From: Actinomyces procaprae
Lineage (GTDB): Bacteria > Actinomycetota > Actinomycetes > Actinomycetales > Actinomycetaceae
Direction: 5' to 3'
DNA length: 64,000 bases
Assembly (NCBI RefSeq): GCF_004798665.1
Contig: NZ_CP039292.1
Span: 2,356,001-2,420,000, forward strand
Part shown: piece after piece, positions 1 through 7,722 of the stretch
How positions within the stretch are numbered: the stretch's first letter is position 1
Layout of the letters: the number at the start of each line of letters is the position of its first letter
Notes under the pieces: generated by a model
Seen by the model: only the letters and a program-made list of their open reading frames with translations
What the model was told of the DNA's origin: nothing
Databases searched by the model: none
Position numbers and translations under genes: made by a program

Positions 1-2
1 CG

Positions 3-722
3 GCAGTAGCCGACGGCAACCACGCCTACCCTGCCCTGGAGCGGGCCACGGGACGCACCCGTAAGCGGATCTCGACCATCCTGTCGCGCCTGCGCGGCAA
101 GGGCCTGATCACAGGTACTGCGTCGGACGGCTCGGTGCGGGTCACCGACGCGGGCCGGCGGATGCTGGCCGGAGACCGGTCGGCTATCGGCCAGCTGGGC
201 CGCTGCCCGACCACGGCACACCTGGTGCTGTCCACTCTCGCGGCGGCGGGCCCGTGCCCGCTGGGGGTGCTGGTGGACGCCACCGGCGTGCGCAAGTCCG
301 CGGTGCGCGCCTGCCTCGCCAAGCTCCGCCAGCGCGGCCGCCTGTCCTACACGGGAGGCGCCTACGCCCTGACCGGCCAGGGACGCGCCCTGGAGGCCGA
401 GTACACGGCCGCCTACGGCACCCCGCCCGGCCTGCCCACCAACGAGCAGGTCTCCGCGGCGTGGCGGGCCGAGCAGGACCGGCGGGAGGAGCGCGCCGGG
501 CAGCTACGAGCCGCCCGGGCCGAGCAGGAGCGCCGGCGCGCCACCCGCAAAGCCGCCAAGCCCAAGCGCCGGCGTGCAAAGGCCGCCAAGCCGAGGACGG
601 TTAAGCGCGCCACCAAACCAGCCGCCGCACCCGCTGCTGTGGCGTCGTCGGGGCCGGTGCGGCTCGGCCCCATCAGGGCCCAGCGGCGTCGTCCGCTGCC
701 CACCGAAGGGTGGGTGCGCTGA
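3..722 (+). CDS. Double winged-helix DNA-binding protein, 5' end cut by window edge
   Basis: The frame is open from the first bases of the window, so the start lies upstream. The visible 239 residues contain two helix-turn-helix-like segments. The first reads ERATGRTRKRISTILSRLR followed by KGLIT and a beta-wing. The second is around VDATGVRKSAVRACLAKLRQRGRL. Both look like the MarR/winged-helix pattern of tandem wHTH regulators or phage replication proteins. The C-terminal 90 residues are a basic Arg/Lys/Ala-rich tail, likely a disordered nucleic-acid-binding extension. The stop overlaps the next start (TGATG at 720-724), so it begins the coupled early operon. Function beyond DNA binding is not known. 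Confidence 0.7.
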   Translation, partial: AVADGNHAYPALERATGRTRKRISTILSRLRGKGLITGTASDGSVRVTDAGRRMLAGDRSAIGQLGRCPTTAHLVLSTLAAAGPCPLGVLVDATGVRKSAVRACLAKLRQRGRLSYTGGAYALTGQGRALEAEYTAAYGTPPGLPTNEQVSAAWRAEQDRREERAGQLRAARAEQERRRATRKAAKPKRRRAKAAKPRTVKRATKPAAAPAAVASSGPVRLGPIRAQRRRPLPTEGWVR

Positions 723-1048
723 TGCCTCCTGCGAACAACATCTCGGCCGGGCCGCGCCGCAAGACGTGGATGGCCATGACGGACCACCAGCAGCGTCAGG
801 CCCTGCGCCTGACCCTCAACACCCTGTCCGCCGCCGCGACCGGCAGCCCTGCCGGGGTCGCCCAGACCCTTGCCGAGGCCGCCGCCATTGCACCGGCGGT
901 GGAGGACCACGTGGCGTGGGCGGCCGCCTACCTGACCGCGACGCTGCGCCTGACCGTCGACCCGACCGGCCAGGTCAGCCGCCACCTCACCACCGGCAGA
1001 CAGCTGCGCGCCCAGACCGCGCCCGCCCAGGAAGGACTCTTCACATGA
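722..1048 (+). CDS. Small hypothetical phage early protein
   Basis: A 108-residue protein. It begins at the ATG that overlaps the upstream TGA, and ends overlapping the ATG of the ParB-like gene (ATGA at 1045-1048), so it is translationally coupled on both sides. An upstream in-frame GTG at 710 is possible but would eat into the preceding gene. The protein is mostly helical and alanine-rich (for example TLAEAAAIAPAVEDHVAWAAAYL) with a hydrophilic, Gln- and Thr-rich C-terminus. No signal peptide, cysteine cluster or known catalytic motif is visible. I do not recognise the family. Position between a wHTH protein and a ParB-like protein suggests an early or replication-associated role, which is inference. 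Confidence 0.6.
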   Translation: MPPANNISAGPRRKTWMAMTDHQQRQALRLTLNTLSAAATGSPAGVAQTLAEAAAIAPAVEDHVAWAAAYLTATLRLTVDPTGQVSRHLTTGRQLRAQTAPAQEGLFT

Positions 1049-2895
1049 CCACCACGACACTGGACATAACCCCACCCGCCGCGCTCGCGGACCGCGTGGT
1101 GATCGACGCCGATGACGACCAGGCGCGGCTGGTGGCTGAGCATCTGCTGGCCGCTGCCGCCGGGGGTGAGGAGACGGTGTGCGTCTCGCAGGCGACCCTC
1201 GCGGCGACGACGGGCCTGTCGGCGCGGACGCTGCGGCGGGTGCTGGACCGGCTGCTGGAGGCCGGCTGGATCACCGTCACGGTGGCGGCGACGCCGAATA
1301 TGCCGGCCACCTACGACCTGTCCCGGCTGCGTGAGCTCGGGGTCATGCCGGCCTCGCAGCCCGCCTCGCCCGTCGGCGCGCCTGCTGGTGGTGTGCGCGT
1401 ACTGACGGAGGCCGAGGCCCGCTCCCCGCTGGGGAATGTGGTGCCCGGTGAGCGAATCATGGTCGAGCCGGCTCTGTTGGAGGCGGGGTCGAACATCCGC
1501 CGGGCTTTGCGGGTGGATGAGCGCTTCACGGCCACGATCGCTGAGATGGGGGTGCTGCGCGATCTGCACGTGTATCCGACGCTGACGGGCCTGGTGGTGC
1601 TGGACGGGCACCGGCGCCTGGCCGCCGCCCTGGAGGCGGGCCTGGGGCTGGTGCCGGCGCTGATCGTTGAGCCCGCCGACGACGCCGACCGGATCAGTCA
1701 GCAGCTGGTGGAGAACGACGAGCACGCCCACACCCTGCCCACCGAGCGGGCCGACGCGGTCCGGCAGCTGATGCTGCTGGGCATGCCCAAGAGGGACCTG
1801 CGCAGGCGGGGCGTTGGGCCGGATGAGATCGACGCCGCCAAGGCGGTCACCGCGGCAGCGGAGCCGGTGCGTGAGCTCGGGCGTCGCGTGACGGGCCTCG
1901 ACCTGGTGGCGCTGGGCAAGGTCGCTGACATCTCAGGGCAGATCGGCTCCCCGGAGGAGGTGGAGGAGATCGTCCAGGAGGTTCAGGCCCACCCGGAGCA
2001 GGTGGATCACATCGTGGAGCGCGCCCGGCGCGCCGTGCTGGCGCGGGACGCATACCAGCGGGTCGTGGACGAGCAGGCCGCCAATGGCGTGCGGGCGATC
2101 TCCTACGAACAGTTCCTCCACGAGGATCGATCCCGCTCCCGCATCCTGTCGGATCTGGTCGACGGCCGTGGCGAGCCGATCGACGAGGTCTCGCACGCCT
2201 CCTGTCCCGGTCACGTCGCCGTCGTGGACGTCGACTTCACGGTGTCGAGGGAACAGCGGGAGAAGGAGGGGCCCTCGTACCGGGTCCGCTGGTACGCGTG
2301 CATGGACTGGGCGGCCCACGGGCACCGCAACCGGTTCGCTGGCCCATCGTCGGGTGCGACGTCGGGGCCGCAGGACGAGCAGGTGCGTGCGGCGCGTGCC
2401 CGGGTGCGCCGGCGCAACGAGGACATGGACTCCGCTAACCGGGTGCGGCGGGCGTGGATCCGCGAGCAGCTGCTGCCCCGCCGGGTGCTGCCCACCGACG
2501 CCCTGGGCTACGTCCTCGCCGTGGTCCGCTACGCGCACTCCTACGTCACCGGCATGGCTAAGGACAAGGGCCTGGAGCACCTCGGGCTGTCTCCTGCCGG
2601 CCTGGACCAGGACGCCACCGGGTCACCGCGGGAGGCGAAGCGGGGGCTGCTGGCCTGGGCGCTGGCTCTGATGGAGGGGACCATCGTCCGCGATTCCTGG
2701 CGCCAGGACGACCCCGGCCACATGTACGACCGGATGCTCGCCACCCACCTGGACACCCTGGCCCGCTGGGGGTACGCCCCCGCCCCGATCGAGCAAGAGC
2801 TCATTGACGGGCTCGACACCACCGCTAACCACGACGACGAGGACGGTGTCGGCGAGGACGCCGGCACTGAGGAACACGAGAAGGGGGAGGACTGA
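1045..2895 (+). CDS. ParB-like nuclease/partition domain protein with N-terminal HTH
   Basis: A 616-residue protein. I take ATG 1045 as the start because it overlaps the upstream stop (ATGA); the frame is open further upstream but in shadow of other genes. Residues about 45-100 hold a winged helix (ATTGLSARTLRRVLDRLLEAGW), typical of replication initiators and phage regulators. Residues about 135-240 match the ParB N-terminal domain: an NIRRAL stretch, IAEMGVLRDLHV, and the nucleotide-binding type motif LDGHRRLAAAL. A helical region with a second possible HTH (PKRDLRRRGVGPDEIDAAKAV) follows. The C-terminal 300 residues are unrecognised and end in an acidic tail. In phages such proteins act in replication, segregation or transcription. 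The exact role here is inference. Confidence 0.75.
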   Translation: MTTTTLDITPPAALADRVVIDADDDQARLVAEHLLAAAAGGEETVCVSQATLAATTGLSARTLRRVLDRLLEAGWITVTVAATPNMPATYDLSRLRELGVMPASQPASPVGAPAGGVRVLTEAEARSPLGNVVPGERIMVEPALLEAGSNIRRALRVDERFTATIAEMGVLRDLHVYPTLTGLVVLDGHRRLAAALEAGLGLVPALIVEPADDADRISQQLVENDEHAHTLPTERADAVRQLMLLGMPKRDLRRRGVGPDEIDAAKAVTAAAEPVRELGRRVTGLDLVALGKVADISGQIGSPEEVEEIVQEVQAHPEQVDHIVERARRAVLARDAYQRVVDEQAANGVRAISYEQFLHEDRSRSRILSDLVDGRGEPIDEVSHASCPGHVAVVDVDFTVSREQREKEGPSYRVRWYACMDWAAHGHRNRFAGPSSGATSGPQDEQVRAARARVRRRNEDMDSANRVRRAWIREQLLPRRVLPTDALGYVLAVVRYAHSYVTGMAKDKGLEHLGLSPAGLDQDATGSPREAKRGLLAWALALMEGTIVRDSWRQDDPGHMYDRMLATHLDTLARWGYAPAPIEQELIDGLDTTANHDDEDGVGEDAGTEEHEKGED

Positions 2896-3821
2896 TGAGC
2901 GCTGTTGTGCGTTTGACTGTGCGGACCGCGTCGCTGCTGGGTGCGTTGCAGGGGCTGGTGCCGCACCTGCCGTCCCGGCAGCGGGATGAGGACCGGCCGG
3001 TCGGGGTCGGGGTGGCGCGCCTGACTGTCGCCGGCGACTACCTGCTGTGCCTGGCCGTCGCGAAGGACCGGGCCCGCTACGTGTGTACCCGGGCCCTGGT
3101 GGTCGACGTCGACGACGACGGCATGCCGGTGCCGGACGTGTGGGCCACCCGCCCGGTGCTGGCGGACCTGATCGGCATGCTGGCCCACGCCGACGCCCAG
3201 GACGTCGAGCTCACCATCGACGAGCGCAACCTGGCACTGACGGTGCGTGAGGTCGGGGTGCTGTGGGGCGGCCGCCAGGTCACCGTGCGCACGGACCCCC
3301 CGCCCCTGGACCCCGAGCGGGCCGACGTGGCCGCCATGCTGGTGCAGGCCTCCCAGGCCCGCCTGGCGTCCTGCGGGCACGTGGCCCTGTGGGCAAAGGA
3401 CGCCACCGCCATGGGCCGCACCGCCGCGATGGTCGGTGACTCCCTGTCGTGCCGGCTCGGGGTCATGGGCGGGGATCAGACGGTCCTGGTGTGGGGGTAC
3501 TCCGCTCGCCGCCGCACCGACGCCAACGACCTGGAGGAGGTGGTGCCGGGGTCCACCTACCTGGGCCTCACCATGGGCTCCCAGGACTCACACACGCTGC
3601 CTGTGTTTGAGGACGTGTCCTGCTACGCGGGGGACCTGCTGGACCCGCTGCTGGACGCCGTCCTGCCCGACCTCGACGGCGATGACGCCGACGCCGAGGT
3701 CTCCAGCATGGATGTGGAGGGCGCGTTCGTCCGCGCTATCGACGGCTACCTGGCCGGCCAGGACCCCGACGGCCCCGATGACACCGTCGGCGGCTCGCCG
3801 TGGGGTGGTGATGCGGCATGA
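2895..3821 (+). CDS. Hypothetical phage protein, possibly sliding-clamp-like
   Basis: A 308-residue acidic protein starting at ATG 2895, sharing one base with the upstream TGA. The first half alternates short beta strands and helices: LTVRTASLLGALQGLVPHL, RLTVAGDYLLCLAVAK, then VELTIDERNLALTV. This pattern resembles the repeating domain of DNA polymerase III beta clamps, where a helix is followed by a strand pair with an internal Asp, but no signature motif proves it. The C-terminus is Asp-rich. It sits between a ParB-like gene and a RusA-type resolvase, which agrees with a replication or recombination role. A structure-prediction comparison with DnaN would decide. Until then it is best treated as hypothetical. 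Confidence 0.5.
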   Translation: MSAVVRLTVRTASLLGALQGLVPHLPSRQRDEDRPVGVGVARLTVAGDYLLCLAVAKDRARYVCTRALVVDVDDDGMPVPDVWATRPVLADLIGMLAHADAQDVELTIDERNLALTVREVGVLWGGRQVTVRTDPPPLDPERADVAAMLVQASQARLASCGHVALWAKDATAMGRTAAMVGDSLSCRLGVMGGDQTVLVWGYSARRRTDANDLEEVVPGSTYLGLTMGSQDSHTLPVFEDVSCYAGDLLDPLLDAVLPDLDGDDADAEVSSMDVEGAFVRAIDGYLAGQDPDGPDDTVGGSPWGGDAA

Positions 3822-4024
3822 GAGTGATCGTGCGTATCGAGCGGGACCTTGCCGGCCCGATCGAGGTCATCGAGGAGGTCCCCGCCGAGGTCGTGGATGA
3901 GTCGTCCGGGTCTGAGGTGGTGGCGGCCATCCGCCGTGAGGCGGCCCGGGTGGAGCGCCTGCTGTCCTGGGCCACCTCGCGGGCCCGCAGCCGCATCAAC
4001 GCCACCACGGATCGGGAGGCGTGA
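3818..4024 (+). CDS. Small hypothetical phage protein
   Basis: A 68-residue protein whose ATG overlaps the upstream stop (ATGA, 3818-3821). The first 30 residues are acidic and strand-forming (IVRIERDLAGPIEVIEEVPAE). The C-terminal half is a likely amphipathic helix rich in Arg and Ala (AIRREAARVERLLSWATSRARSR). No known domain is visible. Its stop codon overlaps the ATG at 4024 of the broken glutaredoxin gene, so it belongs to the same polycistronic early transcript. Confidence 0.55.
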   Translation: MRVIVRIERDLAGPIEVIEEVPAEVVDESSGSEVVAAIRREAARVERLLSWATSRARSRINATTDREA

Positions 4025-4333
4025 TGGGTACCCACGACCCCCGCGCCCCCCTGGTTCGACCTCTACACCAAGGACCACTGCCCGCGCTGCGACCAGGTGA
4101 TCCGGCACCTGGAGCAGCTGGGCGCCCAGTACCGGGCCCGCCCGCTGGTCGATCACCCCGAGGCCCGGCGCCTGGCCGCCGACCAGCACATCACCAGCGC
4201 GCCCGTAGTGGTGGCAATGACCCCCGTGGGGCTTGTGGCCGGCGTGTGGGGCGGCTTCCGCCCCGACAAGGTCCGCCAGCACATCGACAACTACACGCCC
4301 AGCGTCTGGGACGAGCAGGAGGCCGGAGCATGA
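4024..4333 (+). pseudogene. Glutaredoxin/NrdH-like thiol protein, frameshifted near its start
   Basis: ATG 4024 overlaps the upstream stop but opens frame 1, while the recognisable protein lies in frame 2 and has no start of its own before the active site. In frame 2 the sequence reads WFDLYTKDHCPRCDQVIRHL, a glutaredoxin/NrdH fold with a CPRC redox motif. It continues through a cis-Pro region (ITSAPVVVAM) and a C-terminal helix to a TGA at 4331-4333. Removing one C from the six-C run at 4046-4051 joins the two frames into a 102-residue protein. Such phage redoxins feed electrons to ribonucleotide reductase or other thiol enzymes. A fallback GTG at 4097 would omit the active site. The break is either a real mutation, a sequence error, or less likely a programmed shift. 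Confidence 0.75.
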
Positions 4334-4755
4334 CCACCAACACGACCCCCACCGATCTTGGGGTGCTGGTGTGGGACGCGGAGATGCGCCTGGCGGCCGC
4401 CGACGTCCTGACCGGCAACGGCCGGGACGGCCGGCGGGAAAAGATCCGCAAGACGCGGGCGATCCGGACCGTGGCTGAGGCGACCGCCCGCTACCGGCGC
4501 GCTCCTCGCCTTCACCGGGCGCGGATCGTCATCGACGTCGACTACCCCGACCGCCGCCGCCGGGACATCCACAACCTGCACTGGACCGTCAAGCCCCTGG
4601 TCGACGGCCTCACCAGGGCCGGCCTGCTCCCGGATGACGACGACCGCCACCTGGACTGCATCACCCTCCAGCCCTCCGGTCGGCTCTCGCCCAAGATCCT
4701 CGGCCAGCGCACCTACACCTTCCACATCCACGTCTACCAGGAGCCCACACCATGA
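4330..4755 (+). CDS. rusA: RusA-family Holliday junction resolvase
   Basis: A 141-residue protein. The ATG at 4330 overlaps the stop of the redoxin gene (ATGA). RusA enzymes are phage-borne dimeric endonucleases that resolve four-way junctions during replication and recombination, using clustered aspartates to bind Mg. The hallmark is present: VIDVDYPDRRRRDIHNL supplies the first Asp pair and the DxxN element, KPLVDGLTRAGLLPDDDDRHL supplies the second acidic cluster, and a final strand resembles the family end (TYTFHIHVYQ). The length fits the family (about 120-150). A frame-1 extension upstream to 4021 is only the shadow of the broken redoxin gene. The family call is good, activity is untested. 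Confidence 0.85.
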   Translation: MTTNTTPTDLGVLVWDAEMRLAAADVLTGNGRDGRREKIRKTRAIRTVAEATARYRRAPRLHRARIVIDVDYPDRRRRDIHNLHWTVKPLVDGLTRAGLLPDDDDRHLDCITLQPSGRLSPKILGQRTYTFHIHVYQEPTP

Positions 4756-5306
4756 CCGACACACTCACCATCCGACCCACCCCCGCCGCCGAGCTGGAGC
4801 GTGGAATGCTCATCCGCCACCATGGTGAGACCCGGCAGATCGTGAGGGTGTGCGACTACGGCACGCAGCACGTCGTCATCTATTGCCACGACGGCACCAG
4901 TACATACCGTTCCGACGCGACACTCGACGTCGTCGTGCCGCCTGAGTCCGACCCTGAGCCCGAGGCCGAGTCCTGGCCGACGGAGCCGATCATCCGCATC
5001 CTCGACGGCCACCAGGGCCACCGCGACATCGGCGGCATGGTCGCCCTGCGCAGCAGCATGTACGCCTACCGCCTGCTCTCAGACGGCGACGAGGCCGCCC
5101 TCGTCCTCCGAGACCAGCCCGACGCGGAGATCGAGGACTGGGAGGGCCTGTCCGTCGTGCCGACCGAGGCCGTGCGGACGCTCAGCAGGCGGCTCTCTGA
5201 GCTTGGCATCGCCTCGCCGCTCCGCCGCGACGCCGCCATGGCCCGCGTCGTCGACGCCGCCGAGGGCCTCGTCCAGGTCGCTGACACCGGTCAGGACGCG
5301 GACTGA
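4752..5306 (+). CDS. Hypothetical phage protein
   Basis: A 184-residue acidic protein, coupled to rusA by an ATGA overlap and to the next gene by a TGATG overlap. Residues 15-65 are beta-rich, with a pattern (GMLIRHHGETRQIVRVCDYGTQHVV) like a small SH3-type or phage-encoded barrel. The remainder is mixed. The C-terminal third forms a predicted helix (AVRTLSRRLSELGIASPL). No catalytic motif or membrane segment is visible and I do not recognise the family. Confidence 0.55.
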   Translation: MTDTLTIRPTPAAELERGMLIRHHGETRQIVRVCDYGTQHVVIYCHDGTSTYRSDATLDVVVPPESDPEPEAESWPTEPIIRILDGHQGHRDIGGMVALRSSMYAYRLLSDGDEAALVLRDQPDAEIEDWEGLSVVPTEAVRTLSRRLSELGIASPLRRDAAMARVVDAAEGLVQVADTGQDAD

Positions 5307-5614
5307 TGACCAGTGGCATGAAGATCACCGGGACGGATCTGGCGGGCCTGATCCCTGCTGGCTCCTCGTCCGCGCCGGTACCCAACTCGGTGGCCTACGC
5401 CCTGCTGGAGCGCCTTGCCGACGCCGGCGGCCCCGACACCTGCGCCCATGGCCACGAATGGACGATCGCCACCGCCCGGGTCCGGGTACGTGACCGCCGC
5501 CGCTCCGGCAGAGGCATCGTCATCGAGCGTGACTGCCGCATCTGCAAGCACGAGGCGTACCGCGAGGCCCGCCGCCACACCCGCCACCAGATGAAGGGCG
5601 GGCGCCTCACATGA
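5306..5614 (+). CDS. Small zinc-ribbon-like hypothetical phage protein
   Basis: A 102-residue protein with potential metal ligands spread over the second half: CAHGHEW, then DCRICKHEAYREARRHTRH. The CxxC followed by a Lys/Arg-rich helix resembles the zinc-finger end seen in small actinophage proteins and in some HNH-type proteins, but an HNH core is not visible. An alternative start is ATG 5318. Its stop overlaps the start of the next gene (ATGA). Nucleic-acid binding is a reasonable inference; no more can be said. Confidence 0.55.
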   Translation: MTSGMKITGTDLAGLIPAGSSSAPVPNSVAYALLERLADAGGPDTCAHGHEWTIATARVRVRDRRRSGRGIVIERDCRICKHEAYREARRHTRHQMKGGRLT

Positions 5615-6126
5615 CCACCACCCGTCACCTGGACGCCAAGCAGTCCCGGCAGGAGGAGATCGCTCTGGCCTACCAGGCCGCCTGCGAGGCCCGACGCGGC
5701 AAGCGGCATGGCGTCGTCGTCACTCCCGTGGAGGTAGTGGACCACCAGGTCCGCGCCGTGCTCCAGCTGGCGCAGGACCAGCACGGCCCCGGCAGGGACA
5801 CGCTCGTGCGTATCCGCGCCCTGGACCCGTTCGGCGGGACCGGCATCTACCTCGCTCGCATGCTCCAGCTGGTGCCACTGTGCCCGGACGACAAGATCGT
5901 CCTCGCCTCCCAGGCGGTGATGGTCGAGATCGACCCTGACGCCTGCCAGGCCGCCGTCACCAATCTCAGAGCGGTGATGGCCGAGGAGACCGGCCAGGAC
6001 CAGATCATGCCGCTGGTGTGCCAGGCCGACACCTACACCACCGGTGACGAGGTGTGGGACATGACCTGGCGGCTGGCCCACCTGTACCGGCGCACCCGAG
6101 CTGCCTGTGAGGAGGCGTCCGCGTGA
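5611..6126 (+). CDS. DNA methyltransferase-like protein lacking the catalytic half
   Basis: A 171-residue protein. Residues 35-110 resemble the N-terminal part of N6-adenine methyltransferases: VVVTPVEVVDHQVRAVL, then the S-adenosylmethionine-binding motif DPFGGTGIYLARML, then an acidic motif II (VMVEIDPDACQAAVTNL). The catalytic NPPY/DPPF motif IV is absent, and the protein ends soon after with a short helical tail. It is therefore either a truncated remnant, a cofactor-binding regulator, or a fragment kept for another use. Starts at an ATGA overlap and ends overlapping a GTG (6123), so it is intact within the operon. There is no sign of the missing half in another frame downstream. Confidence 0.65.
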   Translation: MTTTRHLDAKQSRQEEIALAYQAACEARRGKRHGVVVTPVEVVDHQVRAVLQLAQDQHGPGRDTLVRIRALDPFGGTGIYLARMLQLVPLCPDDKIVLASQAVMVEIDPDACQAAVTNLRAVMAEETGQDQIMPLVCQADTYTTGDEVWDMTWRLAHLYRRTRAACEEASA

Positions 6127-6758
6127 GGACCGCCGCCGACTACGACTCCATGTGGAGCATCGCCACCCGCCAGGGTATACACCCCGGCCGCTGGAAGAAC
6201 CTGCTCGACGGGCGCGAGAGCCTCGCCCACGTGTGCCGCATGGTCGCCTCTGACGCCATGGGTGCCGGCCTGCTGGTCTCCAAGCGGCGCGCGCTGCGCC
6301 CCGCCTACGCGCCCGGCATCGCCGAGTACACCAGCCGCATCACCGCTCTCGGCGCGATCCTGTACGCCAGGGACCTGCCCACCGTGGCAGCCCGACGCCT
6401 GGCGGCCCAGGCCCGGATCACGCAGGTTGCCGCCGTCATCGACCAGTGGCGAACCCTGGACGCCAACCGTGAGGCCGAGGCCGCCCTCGACGCCGTCGGC
6501 GGCCCGGGCACCGGCTCAGACATCTGGTGGTCCCGCCTACTCGACCACCACGCCCGCCCCTGCTGGGTCCCCGCCGACACCCACGACGACGACCTACCCC
6601 ACGCCGCCCTGGTCATGACCGCCGCCACCGCCCTGTGCTGGCTCACGAACCTGTACACCGACCACCGCGTCACCGAAGATCCCCGCACCCTCGGATTCAT
6701 CACCTACCCCGAACTATCCGCCTGGAAACGCGACCGCCACCACCAGACAGCCAACTAA
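6123..6758 (+). CDS. Hypothetical phage protein
   Basis: A 211-residue protein starting at GTG 6123, overlapping the upstream stop. It is largely helical with many Ala and Trp residues (ARRLAAQARITQVAAVIDQWRTL). A single weakly hydrophobic segment (AALVMTAATALCWLTNLYTDH) is too polar-flanked to be a confident membrane helix. No cysteine cluster or catalytic signature is seen. Function unknown; the coupled position suggests an early phage role. Confidence 0.5.
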   Translation: MRTAADYDSMWSIATRQGIHPGRWKNLLDGRESLAHVCRMVASDAMGAGLLVSKRRALRPAYAPGIAEYTSRITALGAILYARDLPTVAARRLAAQARITQVAAVIDQWRTLDANREAEAALDAVGGPGTGSDIWWSRLLDHHARPCWVPADTHDDDLPHAALVMTAATALCWLTNLYTDHRVTEDPRTLGFITYPELSAWKRDRHHQTAN

Positions 6759-6785
6759 CCGACCAACCAGCAAAGGACCACAGCC

Positions 6786-6941
6786 ATGACAGCACTACAA
6801 CCACCGCCCGAGCCCAACAACCAGGGACCCGCCTACGTGATCGGCAAAATCATCGGCGGTCTGATCCTCGCCAGCCTAGGCGCCGCCGTCGTCTCCGCGC
6901 TCGCGGCCCTGACCATCATCATCTGGCGGTGGGCACTATGA
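6786..6941 (+). CDS. Small single-pass membrane protein
   Basis: A 51-residue ORF from ATG 6786 to TGA 6939-6941. The N-terminus is polar and Pro-rich (TALQPPPEPNNQGPAYVIGK), followed by one long hydrophobic segment, IIGGLILASLGAAVVSALAALTIIIW, and a short RWAL tail. A purine-rich site (aaaggacc) lies just upstream. Its stop overlaps the next ATG at 6938 (ATGA), which supports it being real although small. Role unknown; small phage membrane proteins of this type often modify the host envelope or exclude superinfection, which is inference. Confidence 0.6.
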   Translation: MTALQPPPEPNNQGPAYVIGKIIGGLILASLGAAVVSALAALTIIIWRWAL

Positions 6942-7627
6942 CCGCCACCAAACCCGGTCGGTACATCAACCGCCCAGTCGCCACCGAAGCCATCCAATGG
7001 GACGGCAGCGAGGAGTGCCTTGGGGCCATCGCGCGATGGGCTGAGGATGCCCTGGTGACCGTCTCTGTGGAGGGCCAGCTAGGCATCGACTCGCCGGAGA
7101 GTGCCATGCTTGCCTGCCCCGGGGACTGGATCATCCGCGGCGTGCCAGGCGAGTACTACCCCCGGAGGCCCAACACCTTCAACTCCGCCTTCCGGCCCGC
7201 CCCGCAAGGCGGCGCTGCGGGACCGACGGGTTCCGACGCCGACTACCTGTACCGCATCGCAGATCTTCTGCCAGGCAAGCACCGCGACCGCGCCCGCAAC
7301 ATCACCTCGGATGTCGAGCTGTTGCTCACCCATGTGGAGGACGCAATCTGGGTGATCGACCACGCCACCACCTCGCCCGAGCGGCGTCTCGCCGAGGTTC
7401 GTGAGTTGCTCGCCCAGCACCTGGTCACCGAGGACACCCGAGCGGAGATCGAAACCGAGGACGGCAGCCCGCCGACGGCGGACCGGATGCAGGCCCTGGC
7501 TGCCTTCCAGGTCGCTGTCGCTGCCTGCACTCTCGGCCTCGACGGCGACGCTCTGTCCGCTGTGCTGTCGCAGGCGCTGCAGGCGGCAGAGAGAACTGCC
7601 AGCTCTCAGCGGTCCCTCCGGGGGTAA
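6938..7627 (+). CDS. Conserved hypothetical phage protein (PGDWI motif family)
   Basis: A 229-residue protein starting at the ATG overlapping the preceding stop. Residues 15-85 carry the pattern common in many siphophage and prophage proteins: a motif close to ATEAIQWDG near the N-terminus, then ACPGDWIIRGVPGEYYP and a following Phe/Tyr strand. This beta-rich domain is widespread but of unknown function. The C-terminal 130 residues are helical and unrelated (SDADYLYRIADLLPGKHRDRA onward). It is the last gene before a hairpin region and a change of transcription unit. Confidence 0.6.
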   Translation: MTATKPGRYINRPVATEAIQWDGSEECLGAIARWAEDALVTVSVEGQLGIDSPESAMLACPGDWIIRGVPGEYYPRRPNTFNSAFRPAPQGGAAGPTGSDADYLYRIADLLPGKHRDRARNITSDVELLLTHVEDAIWVIDHATTSPERRLAEVRELLAQHLVTEDTRAEIETEDGSPPTADRMQALAAFQVAVAACTLGLDGDALSAVLSQALQAAERTASSQRSLRG

Positions 7628-7700
7628 CCCCCGATGACGCTTGCTTGTTCTCGTGGCCCGCCCGCGCTCGCGGGCGCTATGGCCCTTGTTGTTCTTGTTT
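7617..7700 (+). terminator. Hairpin-rich probable terminator
   Basis: Two hairpins follow the stop of the preceding gene. One is CGGGGG-TAA-CCCCCG at 7619-7633, overlapping the stop codon. The other is GCCCGC-GCTC-GCGGGC at 7660-7675, followed by a T-rich stretch (ttgttgttcttgttt). The next gene has its own strong ribosome site (aggag, about 7711), which fits a break between transcription units. Confidence 0.5.
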
Positions 7701-7722
7701 CCCCCATTGTTAGGAGCCTTGT

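Noticed and set aside
4021..4329. N-terminal extension of RusA to 4021
   Set aside because: It is the wrong frame across the glutaredoxin gene; RusA starts at 4330 with an ATGA overlap.
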